40,822 bases of DNA from Holospora obtusa F1 (lineage in GTDB: Bacteria; Pseudomonadota; Alphaproteobacteria; Holosporales; Holosporaceae). The notes under the pieces were generated by a model. That model was given only the letters and a program-made list of their open reading frames with translations. It searched no databases and was not told the DNA's origin. The stretch spans positions 1 through 40,822 of the forward strand of contig NZ_AWTR02000062.1 of assembly GCF_000469665.2 (NCBI RefSeq). The letters are read 5' to 3'. Position numbers and translations under genes: made by a program. Of this stretch, positions 16,027-23,008 are shown one piece after another. The first letter of the stretch is position 1. Every line of letters begins with the position of its first letter.

Positions 16027-16210
16027 TAAATAACTCAAGCAAGAAACTTTTTTATTTTGATGAGGCAAGGTTTTTACCCCATTCAAATCTTGGTCGTGGA
16101 TGGTTTAAAAGAGGCAAAAAAAGCTCAGGTAAAGGCAAAGTTAGGATTTGAAACCTTTTCTTTGTACAGTGCTATAAATGTTAATACAGGCAGCGATGTT
16201 TCCCATTTAG

Positions 16211-16256
16211 TGTTTAGTTCCTTGTAGGGTATACCATAAAAATTTGAAACTAAACA
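16211..16256. repeat. 46-bp palindromic element, copy B (IS481-end-like)
   Basis: It has the same length and layout as copy A at 12143, with 39 of 46 bases identical; one arm has a single mismatch (GAAACTAAACA). It cuts the IS630 remnant on its left and ends 7 bp before the stop codon of the APH-like gene on its right. Flanks show no target duplication. Confidence 0.75.
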
Positions 16257-16263
16257 TATAATC

Positions 16264-17283
16264 TCATAAAATTTTCCTCGCATTATAAGAGTCATACGCT
16301 CTTTCTATTGAACCATTCGGCAGAAAAACGGGCTGTAAGTGTTCGAAACATTGAATCCGGTCCTCACCACCTTCATCAGAAAGAAAAATATATTCACAAT
16401 AATCGCCGATGTCCTGAATAATACGCTCGAAGCGGTAATAGGCGAATACAGCATGATTGATTTCTGCTTGACCATAACCTTTATAAAAAAGTGAGGCTTC
16501 TTCGTCAGGCGTTAGACTACTATCCGAAATACTAGAACCAATAAACATCAAGTCACGCTCGACAGGGGCAAAGATGAGAGTATCCCAATCAACAATATAC
16601 AGAGCTCCCTTTTTATCAAGAATCAAGTTCCATCCGTGCATATCAGCGTGGCATAAAACATAAGTAAGGGGCTGTTTTTGAATCGTGATTGCAAGCTCTT
16701 CAGCGCGTTCCACAAGTTTAAGTATTTCGCTACTTTTTGATTTCAGAAACTGTGCCATTTTTACAGCGACAGGTTCTTCAAAAAACTCACTTTCAATACG
16801 TATCAGAAATGCTTTAACGGTATCGCGCCATTTAGAAGAGAAGGTTTCCCGTGGCACATCTTTTGTTATTGATGCAGTAATATCAGTGCTATGAAGCGTT
16901 TTAATGGCCGTCCCAAATTGAGCCCAGTGATCATCTGATAGTTTAGCTTCTACGCCATTACGGCTTTCGACATAAGGGTACAGAATTGCTTTGAAATCAC
17001 CAAGATTTGTCGACAGCTGCCCAGTTTTGGTTGTAAGCGGAGGTATAACTTGTTTGATACCCAGATCAGCCAAATATTTTGGAACTGAGACCGAAGCTTC
17101 TAAAAATTCACCACTTCTTAATTTAAGAAAGTGGTCTGCTCCGTCCGTGGTTGTCACGCGATAAACCGCTGTGTTGAAATCAGAACCAAGAGGCAAAAAT
17201 ACTACTTTTTCTATAGTCAGCCCATATGCATCCCGCAAACACGCAATGATCTTTTCATATTTAAGGTCAGGTTTTATTAGCAT
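16264..17283 (-). CDS. APH(9)-like aminoglycoside/spectinomycin phosphotransferase family protein
   Basis: This is a protein-kinase-fold small-molecule phosphotransferase of 339 residues. Visible features are a nucleotide-binding N-lobe with the lysine of HFLKLRSG (K54), the catalytic loop CHADMHGWNLI (H212, D214, N219) and the metal-binding YIVDWD (D232, D234). A motif follows, PVERDLMFIG, then YRFERIIQDI. This combination closely resembles APH(9)-Ia of Legionella, which phosphorylates spectinomycin. The resemblance extends to the C-terminal helices, but the substrate here is unproven. It lies 6 bp downstream of the MccF-like gene, forming an operon. The base composition is less AT-rich than in the neighbouring repeat-protein gene, consistent with acquisition. 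Its 3' end touches an IS-derived element. Confidence 0.85.
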   Translation of the reverse strand: MLIKPDLKYEKIIACLRDAYGLTIEKVVFLPLGSDFNTAVYRVTTTDGADHFLKLRSGEFLEASVSVPKYLADLGIKQVIPPLTTKTGQLSTNLGDFKAILYPYVESRNGVEAKLSDDHWAQFGTAIKTLHSTDITASITKDVPRETFSSKWRDTVKAFLIRIESEFFEEPVAVKMAQFLKSKSSEILKLVERAEELAITIQKQPLTYVLCHADMHGWNLILDKKGALYIVDWDTLIFAPVERDLMFIGSSISDSSLTPDEEASLFYKGYGQAEINHAVFAYYRFERIIQDIGDYCEYIFLSDEGGEDRIQCFEHLQPVFLPNGSIERAYDSYNARKIL

Positions 17284-17289
17284 TCTTTA

Positions 17290-18342
17290 CTATCTCACAC
17301 TGTTTTCTAATATTGTCACTGTATTTTCACCTGGATTGATTTCCACCATGACTCCATAAGGCAATATCCACATTGGATCAGAATGACCAAAATCCATACG
17401 TGTAACTATTGGGATAGGTGGAATCTTGTATTCCTCGAAGACTTTCAGTAGTGCTTGATCATATTCATGAAAGTGTCCCACCGTCATATACGACCCACCA
17501 GGTTTACTAAACAAAATACCACTTAAGCGGCTTATTATGCCTTGAGCTGCTAAGTTTCTCATAAACCTTGTGACAACAGAAGGTTCTATTCCTTCTTCTG
17601 ATGTCTCAAGAAACAAAACTGCTCGATCCCATGTAGATAAATCGGGCCAGAGTTCAGTATTATTTAAAAATTGCATAACCTCCAAGCAGCCACCAATAAG
17701 CCTACCTTTACAGATATGTTTGTTTTCGCCAATGAAATGCCATCCACTTGGCGGATTTAAAGAACGCCTAATACTTTGATTATTTTCATCAAACCAATCC
17801 AAAAGTTCTGTTGTCCATCCTTCAGTGTTATTAGGAATTGCACCAATTATTTCGCTTGAAAATAAAGTTTTAAGAATGCCACTTATCGTATAATCATGCA
17901 TTGCAACATTTTCAGCAAAAGCTGTCATAACAGATGGGCCATAAAAGGAAGTTAATCCTGCTTTAAAGCACATAAAGTGGGTCACAGTAGTATCAGAATA
18001 GCCCATTACCACTTTAGGGTTATTTTTGATAATATTAAAATCAATGAATGGTATAAGGCGAAGAGAATCATCTCCTCCGATATTTGAAATGATCGCTTTG
18101 ATGTGTGGATCAAGAAACGCTTCCATCAAGTCGTCTGCTCTAGCTTTTGGATTTTGATAAATCCATTCAGCGCTTTTAAGAGCATGTTTTGTGTGAAGAA
18201 CACGCAATCCAAAAATTTCTTCAAGGCGCTGCTTTCCCACCTCAAAACGATAAGGAAAAGTTGCAGGTCCTCCCCAAGACAAAGTAATTGCTGTAACTGT
18301 ATCTCCGTAATTTAACTTCGGTGGCTTAATTAGTGGCTGCAT
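17290..18342 (-). CDS. MccF-like S66 serine carboxypeptidase (microcin C immunity type)
   Basis: S66 peptidases include LdcA, which trims murein tetrapeptides, and MccF, which cleaves microcin C-type aminoacyl-adenylates and gives immunity. The 350 residues contain the nucleophile region VMGYSDTT (S116), LFLETSEE (E246) and FGHSDP (H320), matching the Ser-Glu-His triad order. A loop with EGWTTELLDW (W176, W183) resembles the substrate-loop tryptophan region of the MccF clade, which favours MccF over LdcA. The ATG at 18342 is chosen because homologues begin near LIKPPKLNYGDTV; a longer frame to 18399 exists. The start overlaps the end of the upstream GNAT remnant frame. No signal peptide is seen, so the enzyme is cytoplasmic. 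Confidence 0.85.
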   Translation of the reverse strand: MQPLIKPPKLNYGDTVTAITLSWGGPATFPYRFEVGKQRLEEIFGLRVLHTKHALKSAEWIYQNPKARADDLMEAFLDPHIKAIISNIGGDDSLRLIPFIDFNIIKNNPKVVMGYSDTTVTHFMCFKAGLTSFYGPSVMTAFAENVAMHDYTISGILKTLFSSEIIGAIPNNTEGWTTELLDWFDENNQSIRRSLNPPSGWHFIGENKHICKGRLIGGCLEVMQFLNNTELWPDLSTWDRAVLFLETSEEGIEPSVVTRFMRNLAAQGIISRLSGILFSKPGGSYMTVGHFHEYDQALLKVFEEYKIPPIPIVTRMDFGHSDPMWILPYGVMVEINPGENTVTILENSVR

Positions 18343-18672
18343 TTCTTTCGATCTCTGATAATAAATTAAACTCAAGCATTCCACCCGCAATAATCTCAAA
18401 TGATTTTTGATCGATTTCTAAAAAACCATAGCGAAAAACGTAGCTTCACGAATTTTTATTTTTGATAAAGGGCAGCAGCGGCACAAGCACAGCTGTATTA
18501 ATCACTTCATCACTTTGAAAACCTGAAATTTGAATGTGCTCCTTCTCTGCTTCAAGTTCTTCTGGTAAAAAGGTAAGCCCAAAGGTTTAGGCAAGATACC
18601 GTCACGTAATTTTACAGCTACTTCATACTCAGGAGAGCTGTGGTTAACAACTTTAAAGCTCAAGGTGATCAT
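18331..18672 (-). pseudogene. GNAT acetyltransferase, frameshifted and shortened
   Basis: From the ATG at 18672 the frame reads MITLSFKVVNHSSPEYEVAV and KLRDGILPKPLGLPF, typical of a single-domain GNAT N-terminus. It then shifts by one base near 18560 to LPEELEAEKEHIQISGFQSD and VINTAVLVPLLPF, and stops at 18445. A coding-like stretch (YGFLEIDQKSFEII) continues in frame to 18331, overlapping the mccF start. About 114 codons remain, against roughly 150 expected, so an internal deletion is likely. It heads the three-gene leftward unit. A link to MccE-type acetyltransferase immunity is conceivable, but the sequence supports only a generic GNAT. Confidence 0.7.
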
Positions 18673-19110
18673 TTTTAACACTCATCAAATTCAGTTTTTA
18701 GCTTGCGCATAACGTATGAAAACATAACATATTTTTCGTTAAAAGGATAGTATAAACTTCTTTCCATCCCTTGATTTAAGCTATTTTCTCCATTTCGAAT
18801 TTCGCTTACTATTCCGGTTTTCGTTCTCTAAAAAATGTATGAGCAAAATATGGTGATCCTCTAAAACCCAGGTAAATTCAGGGTTTTAAGATATGCGCAC
18901 CTTCGCCCTGAGTGTTCGCATGTATCGAAGAAGGAGAGCATAAAAAGATAGATTTTGGGGGTAAAATGGTTAAATTAGAGAAAGTGAGGTACGTGGCTGG
19001 CGCTAGACGGAAGCTCTGGAAATCTCATAAATACTGGGGTTTCTGGATTGCTTTTCTATGCTCGCAATGACGGTGAAAAAAGTTATCTTCAAAAAATTTG
19101 GCGGAGATAG
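18673..19110. other. Intergenic stretch with dispersed-repeat-like sequences
   Basis: No gene is credible here. An 8-bp inverted repeat TAAAACCC/GGGTTTTA lies at 18862-18888. The block 18898-18940 (CTTCGCCCTGAGTG..TCGAAG) and the block 19043-19073 resemble small palindromic repeats that are scattered between genes in several intracellular proteobacteria. They suggest old intergenic DNA rather than a lost gene. Confidence 0.45.
19043..19073. repeat. Dispersed palindromic repeat, GGATTGC..GCAATGACG type
   Basis: CTGGATTGC and GCTCGCAATGACGG flank a short centre. ATTGC (19047-19051) and GCAAT (19064-19068) pair as a stem. Intergenic repeats of this form are common in AT-rich alphaproteobacteria, but only one copy is in this window, so its dispersal cannot be shown here. 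Confidence 0.5.
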
Positions 19111-19119
19111 ATTGCCTCT

Positions 19120-19164
19120 AAAACAACCTGTTTCTAAATGGCATTGGAATGGTTGTTTTTTATT
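19120..19164. terminator. Terminator-like stem-loop before the polysaccharide cluster
   Basis: A perfect 9-bp stem AAAACAACC (19120-19128) / GGTTGTTTT (19151-19159) closes a 22-base loop and runs into a T-rich tail. It could terminate rightward transcription and insulate the cluster. Because of the A-run before the stem it could also work leftward. Confidence 0.55.
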
Positions 19165-19229
19165 GAAAAATAAAATGCTCTGAGCTTCGTACCTTTAGAC
19201 AAAATTCGAAAAAATTTTGTGTGATGTGC

Positions 19230-19271
19230 TTGATTTTGTTTTCTAAGTAGGATAGGCTTTGTTCATGAACA
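19230..19271 (+). promoter_or_regulatory. Candidate cluster promoter with overlapping 12-bp palindrome
   Basis: TTGATT (19230-19235), a 17-bp spacer and TAGGCT (19253-19258) form a plausible sigma-70 promoter. The perfect palindrome TGTTCATGAACA (19260-19271) would sit on the start site, 36 bp before the winged-helix gene. It is a candidate operator for that regulator. The -10 match is poor, so the promoter call is tentative. Confidence 0.4.
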
Positions 19272-19307
19272 TGGTTTTGTTAACTTTTTTGGAAACTTTA
19301 AAACCTG

Positions 19308-19886
19308 ATGGCCGCTTTTCAAGATATCCGCGAACAGACTGAGCAAAAAGTGATGGTGCATCTCTTAAGTGAGATTGAGCGCAATCCATCCTTTACGCAG
19401 CGTGGTTTGGCGGTCGAGCTTGATATCGCTTTAGGTCTCATGAATCAATATCTGAAGCGCTGTGTGACTAAAGGTTGGGTCAGAGCTTCTCAAATCTCCC
19501 CTCGCCGCATTACCTATTTTTTAACACCAGAAGGCTTTAAAGAAAAAAGCCATATGGTGAAAGATTATCTGGCACGCTCGATGACCTTTTTTAAAGAAGC
19601 ACGCGCACAATGTGACGAGGTTTTTGAGCAATGTAAAGCTCAAAGCTGGTCTAAAATAGCCTTAGTGGGCGAAGGAGATTTGGCGGATATTGCTAAACTT
19701 GTCGCATCTGGCAGTGAGTTTGTTCTTGACGTTGTGTCAACTCAAGCTGATCTTAAAAAATACGACACCGTGATTATCACTGATGTGATGAATCCTCAAG
19801 GCACCTACGATGCCATTAAACACAAGGTTGAGTATCCTCGTTTATTGACGTTAAATCTTTTGCATATTTCAAAGGTGACCCCATGA
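19308..19886 (+). CDS. Winged-helix regulator at head of polysaccharide cluster (MarR/EPS-associated type)
   Basis: The 192 residues combine an N-terminal winged helix-turn-helix with a second domain. The first part (about 14-80) shows VMVHLLSEIERNPSFTQRGL, a recognition helix around LDIALGLMNQYLKRC, and a wing ending ITYFLTPEGFKEKS. This is the pattern of small regulators found at the start of exopolysaccharide clusters. The second part (about 118-185) looks Rossmann-like: KIALVGEGDLADIAKLV, then YDTVIITDVMN. It might sense a nucleotide or sugar nucleotide. The gene overlaps the NusG-like gene by 4 bp and reads toward the entire cluster, so it is a likely pathway regulator. The ATG at 19308 lacks a strong ribosome site. 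Confidence 0.75.
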   Translation: MAAFQDIREQTEQKVMVHLLSEIERNPSFTQRGLAVELDIALGLMNQYLKRCVTKGWVRASQISPRRITYFLTPEGFKEKSHMVKDYLARSMTFFKEARAQCDEVFEQCKAQSWSKIALVGEGDLADIAKLVASGSEFVLDVVSTQADLKKYDTVIITDVMNPQGTYDAIKHKVEYPRLLTLNLLHISKVTP

Positions 19887-20387
19887 TTACTTGGTGTGTC
19901 GCCCATACTCAACCTTTAAAGAAACTGGTCGCTCAGCAACATTTGCTTGATCAGGGATATGAAGTTTACATGCCAAGGTTCAAGAAAACAGTTCGTTATG
20001 CACGAAAAGTGGAAGAAAAACTTGTGCCCCTTTTTCCGCGTTATATTTGTATAGGGATGGACCTAGACTCAGCCAGATGGCGAAGCGTCAATAGTGCGCG
20101 GGCCGTTTCTCATTTATTGATGAGTTATGATTTGAATACGGCAAAAGTCCCAACACGTATTCTTGAAGACTTACGAGTTGGGGAAATTGGGGATGGGATT
20201 GTTCCTGTGGCAAGCCTTGTGAACTTTGTTAAAGGTGAAAAAATGTGCGTATTGTAGAGGGCGTATTTACAGATCAAAGGCCATTTTTGAGTCCATGGAT
20301 GATAAGTCTAGGGTTCAATTATTGCTAACTTTTATGGGAAGGGAAATGAAAATGACTCTCCCCACCTATGCTGTGGAAGCAGCGTAA
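19883..20387 (+). pseudogene. NusG/RfaH-type transcription antiterminator, KOW domain frameshifted
   Basis: RfaH-like NusG paralogues keep RNA polymerase going through long surface-polysaccharide operons. The NGN domain is intact: ITWCVAHTQPLKKLVAQQHL, DQGYEVYMPRF, EEKLVPLFPRYICIG, RSVNSARAVSHLL. At about 20240 the frame breaks within an A-run. The KOW-domain sequence continues in a second frame (RIVEGVFTDQ) and then a third (AIFESMDDKSRVQLLLTFMG), ending at 20387. The in-frame product stops at 20257 with 124 residues, that is, essentially NGN plus linker. It may still bind polymerase, but loses the ribosome-recruiting KOW part. Sequencing error is the other explanation for one shift, less likely for two. 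Confidence 0.8.
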
Positions 20388-20420
20388 GTAAAGAATCTTT
20401 TTGGTACTTATGTGTCAGAA

Positions 20421-20582
20421 ATGAATATTAGAAATTTTTGCAGTCTCGGTGATTTCACCCAGACTGCGGCAGCTATGGTGAAGTATTAAATGATTTTAAC
20501 ACAAAAAATCGATATCGTTGTCCGTGATCCGGGTCAAGATCTTTTGATTTATAAGGTTGCCAGAGATGAGGGCGTTACGCTT
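20421..20582 (+). pseudogene. Remnant of an MNT-type nucleotidyltransferase
   Basis: A short stretch reads GDFTQTAAAMV, then, after a stop and frame change, KIDIVVRDPGQDLLIYKVAR and DEGVTL. This resembles the GD-x-x-x-x-SDIDLAV motif and the C-terminal D-[LI]-V...I..[ED]G..L pattern of minimal nucleotidyltransferases. It lies directly before an intact MNT gene. It looks like a decayed first copy. The evidence is weak because the fragment is short. Confidence 0.4.
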
Positions 20583-20584
20583 GT

Positions 20585-20890
20585 ATGACGTTTGATATTA
20601 CAACATATCATTTTTATCAAAAGCTTATACAGCTCCCCTTTGTAGAAAAAATTATCTTATTCGGTTCCAGAGCAAATGGTACATTTCGCCCTAAATCAGA
20701 TATTGATATTGCAATTTTTTGCCCTTCAGCGGATACATACCAGTGGAATGAAGTCCTTAATATCATTGAAGATGCGGATACATTACTCAGTATTGATTGT
20801 ATAAATTTAAATGATTTGCCTTCAAATTCCTCACTTAAAGCCACTATTGAAGCAAATGGAATCGTAATTTATGAAAAAATTAAAAGCTGA
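20585..20890 (+). CDS. mntA: MNT-domain nucleotidyltransferase, MntA-like antitoxin
   Basis: Minimal nucleotidyltransferases of this type pair with HEPN proteins; MntA neutralises HepT by AMPylating it. The 101 residues contain IILFGSRANGTFRPKSDIDI (residues 19-38), the GS-x10-DxD signature with both metal-binding aspartates. Its C-terminus (IDCINLNDLPSNSSLKATI, then ANGIVIYEK) fits the family. The stop lies 20 bp inside the next gene, as usual for such pairs. The pair also corresponds to the Haemophilus HI0073/HI0074 arrangement. Its location inside a polysaccharide operon is unusual and may stabilise the cluster. Confidence 0.85.
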   Translation: MTFDITTYHFYQKLIQLPFVEKIILFGSRANGTFRPKSDIDIAIFCPSADTYQWNEVLNIIEDADTLLSIDCINLNDLPSNSSLKATIEANGIVIYEKIKS

Positions 20891-21248
20891 ACTTTTTCTC
20901 AAGGCGATGGACGCATTTGAAGAAGTCTTATCATCGAATGTTGCACCGCCCTCTATTCAAAGAGACGCAGCTATTCAACGTTTTGAGTTTACTTTTGAAC
21001 TAGCTTGGAAAGCTTTGAAAAATCTTTATTATGAAAAAGGAGTGGATCTAAACTCCCCTAAAGATGTGTTTCGCCATGCCTTTGCTTCCGGTGATATTCA
21101 GGATGAAAAAATTTGGTTAGAGATGCTCAAAGACAGAAATTTAACATCTCATACCTACAATGAACCTTTGGCTTGCGAGGTGTTTTCCCATTTACCTAAA
21201 TACCTCAATGCCCTCAATTCACTAAAACCCATTTTAAACGATCAATAA
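20871..21248 (+). CDS. hepT: HEPN-domain protein, HepT/HI0074-like toxin
   Basis: This all-helical HEPN protein (125 residues) is of the nucleotidyltransferase-substrate-binding (HI0074) type. The helix RDAAIQRFEFTFELAWKALK (about 31-50) and the motif DRNLTSHTYNE (about 94-104) are diagnostic. The latter provides R-x4-H-x-Y, the RNase/AMPylation-target motif of HepT toxins. The gene overlaps mntA by 20 bp and the ABC transporter gene by 1 bp, so all three are transcriptionally and perhaps translationally linked. Whether it is an active RNase cannot be told from sequence. Confidence 0.85.
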   Translation: MKKLKAELFLKAMDAFEEVLSSNVAPPSIQRDAAIQRFEFTFELAWKALKNLYYEKGVDLNSPKDVFRHAFASGDIQDEKIWLEMLKDRNLTSHTYNEPLACEVFSHLPKYLNALNSLKPILNDQ

Positions 21249-23008
21249 TGTCAACTCCCTCTATCTTATCCGCGATTCAAAAACTTCGCGCGCTTTTAAC
21301 ACGTGATGAAAAGCTTAAGTGGCTTGGCATTGTGGCATTTGCACTCACGACATCGCTACTTGAAGTTGTTACTGCTTCGGTCATCGTTGTGTTTGCACAA
21401 GTTTTAAATGCGCCAGAGACGGGACTGAAGTATTTGGGTAAAATTGGTTTTTCGACTGATTTATCTCCAGGACGTGTTGTTTTTTATATAGCCATTATTG
21501 TGGGGGCCGTTTACTTGATCAAAAATCTTATCGCTGCAGCAGAAGTATTTTTTCAAAATTTCTCTATTCAAAAAATGAGCTATCATTTTAAAAACAAATT
21601 TCTTCACCGATATGCAGAAACGGATTACGGTTTTTATCTGACGCGAAATTCTTCCTTTGGAATACAAGTAGTGAGCGGCGATACTGAAATCATGTTCTCA
21701 AGCGGAATCGTTTCCATCGCCAGCATATTATCGGAGGGCATGATTTTCTTGGCGCTTATGGGCATGATCATTTATATGAATCCATCCCTCGCATTAACTA
21801 TTTTTGCAATTGGAGGAATTGTTTCAATAGCTGTTGTAAAAGGTGTATTGCCTCGATTTTATCGCTTTGGGCAAAAGCTTCAAGAGACAGCCCTGTATAG
21901 TGCTCAAAATCTCACGCAATTCTTTCATGCTTTTAAAGAAATTGTGCTTTTGGGAAAGCGCGAATCATTTATAGAAGTCTATCAAGTTCATGCGCGCAAA
22001 AAAGCAGGCATTCAAGCCATTCAAACATCCCTCAATGCTCTGCCGCGGATGGTCATTGAAATTTTATTTGTGGGATTATTTGTCACAACCATTGCTTATT
22101 TATGTTTAGATCAAGAAAGCCCCGTGCAGATGATTGGAATACTAGGCGGATATCTTTATGTAGGGTTTCGCCTTATGCCGGGGCTCAATCGCATTATAAA
22201 TCAGCTCAACATCTTTAAATCTGTGATCCCCTCCATTGAACGCGTGTATCGAGAGTACACAATGCTGGCTGCTAAAGAAAATTATGTTAATGTACCAGAT
22301 TTTCAATTTAATAAAAATATTGAGATAAAAGATCTGTCTTTTAGATATCTCAACACAGAAAAAGATGCATTGAGTCATGTCTCTTTACAGATTCAAAAAG
22401 GCGAATGTATAGGTATCGTTGGTGAAACAGGCTCTGGAAAATCAACGTTAGTTGATCTTATTCTTGGCCTTTTAAAACCTTATGAGGGCTTGATTTTGGT
22501 AGATGGACAATATCCTGTTCATTCCTATCAGTGGCATCAAAAAATTGGTTACGTACCCCAAAGTATATACCTGACCGATGATACCATTGAAAAAAATATT
22601 GCCTTTGGTGAAAAGGATATAAATTCATCGCAGTTAAATTCGGCTATTGATGCCGCCCAGCTTCGAAAATTTATTGACGGCCTTCCAAATGAGGTAAAAA
22701 CAGTTGTGGGCGAGCGCGGGATTCGTCTTTCTGGGGGGGAGCGTCAACGCATCGCCATCGCCCGTGCTCTTTATCTCAGTCCTGAGGTTCTTATTTTTGA
22801 TGAGGCCACCTCAGCATTGGATAACGACACTGAGGCACGTTTGATGGAAACTATCAATGCCGTAAGTAAAGATCGAACGGTTATTATGATCGCTCACCGC
22901 CTGACAACATTGAAAGATTGTGATCGGATTGTGGTAATGGATAAGGGTTGCGTCAAACAAGTGACGAATTATAGTTCTCTTCAAAATAAAGTGATAAAAC
23001 ATGCTTAA
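21248..23008 (+). CDS. ABC transporter, permease-ATPase half-transporter (MsbA/PglK-like flippase)
   Basis: This is a 586-residue fused half-transporter. The N-terminal part (about 20-320) has six hydrophobic segments of the exporter fold, and the C-terminal ATPase (about 345-580) is complete. It shows Walker A GETGSGKST (about 391), Q-loop YVPQSIYL, signature LSGGERQR (about 493), Walker B VLIFDEATSALD and the H-loop IAHRLTT. Homodimers of this type flip lipid A core or lipid-linked oligosaccharides. Within a polysaccharide cluster lacking an obvious Wzx here, it is the best candidate for translocating the undecaprenyl-linked glycan. It overlaps hepT by 1 bp and the next gene by 8 bp. Confidence 0.88.
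   Translation: MSTPSILSAIQKLRALLTRDEKLKWLGIVAFALTTSLLEVVTASVIVVFAQVLNAPETGLKYLGKIGFSTDLSPGRVVFYIAIIVGAVYLIKNLIAAAEVFFQNFSIQKMSYHFKNKFLHRYAETDYGFYLTRNSSFGIQVVSGDTEIMFSSGIVSIASILSEGMIFLALMGMIIYMNPSLALTIFAIGGIVSIAVVKGVLPRFYRFGQKLQETALYSAQNLTQFFHAFKEIVLLGKRESFIEVYQVHARKKAGIQAIQTSLNALPRMVIEILFVGLFVTTIAYLCLDQESPVQMIGILGGYLYVGFRLMPGLNRIINQLNIFKSVIPSIERVYREYTMLAAKENYVNVPDFQFNKNIEIKDLSFRYLNTEKDALSHVSLQIQKGECIGIVGETGSGKSTLVDLILGLLKPYEGLILVDGQYPVHSYQWHQKIGYVPQSIYLTDDTIEKNIAFGEKDINSSQLNSAIDAAQLRKFIDGLPNEVKTVVGERGIRLSGGERQRIAIARALYLSPEVLIFDEATSALDNDTEARLMETINAVSKDRTVIMIAHRLTTLKDCDRIVVMDKGCVKQVTNYSSLQNKVIKHA

Larger units (their letters stand above)
14757..16210 (+). pseudogene. IS630-family transposase remnant 3, split by an IS427-type insertion
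   Basis: The first part (14757-15195) gives the N-terminal helix-turn-helix region across several frames: KKAIKLRAIISAKDNGAHVV, then WVKAFKENGQDGLD. A linker (ELASK-like to SAIYRVLHK) and AEFIKKFRPKD follow. The second part (16027-16210) resumes at KKLFYFDEARFLPHSNLGRGW (first catalytic aspartate of the IS630 core) and KLGFETFSLYSAINVNTGSD, where the 46-bp element B cuts it off. The IS at 15196-16026 sits exactly between. Frameshifts and stops are frequent, so it decayed long ago. The 78 bp before it (14679-14756) show nothing. Confidence 0.8.

Noticed and set aside
17290-18399. Longer start for the MccF-like gene at 18399
   Set aside because: The extra 19 residues (MRLLRVECLSLIYYQ..) are not typical of the family and overlap the GNAT remnant; ATG at 18342 aligns with homologues.
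19883-20387. Programmed frameshifting to make the full NusG/RfaH-like protein
   Set aside because: The A-run near 20240 could allow one -1 slip, but a second shift is needed about 35 bp later without a slippery site, so decay is simpler.
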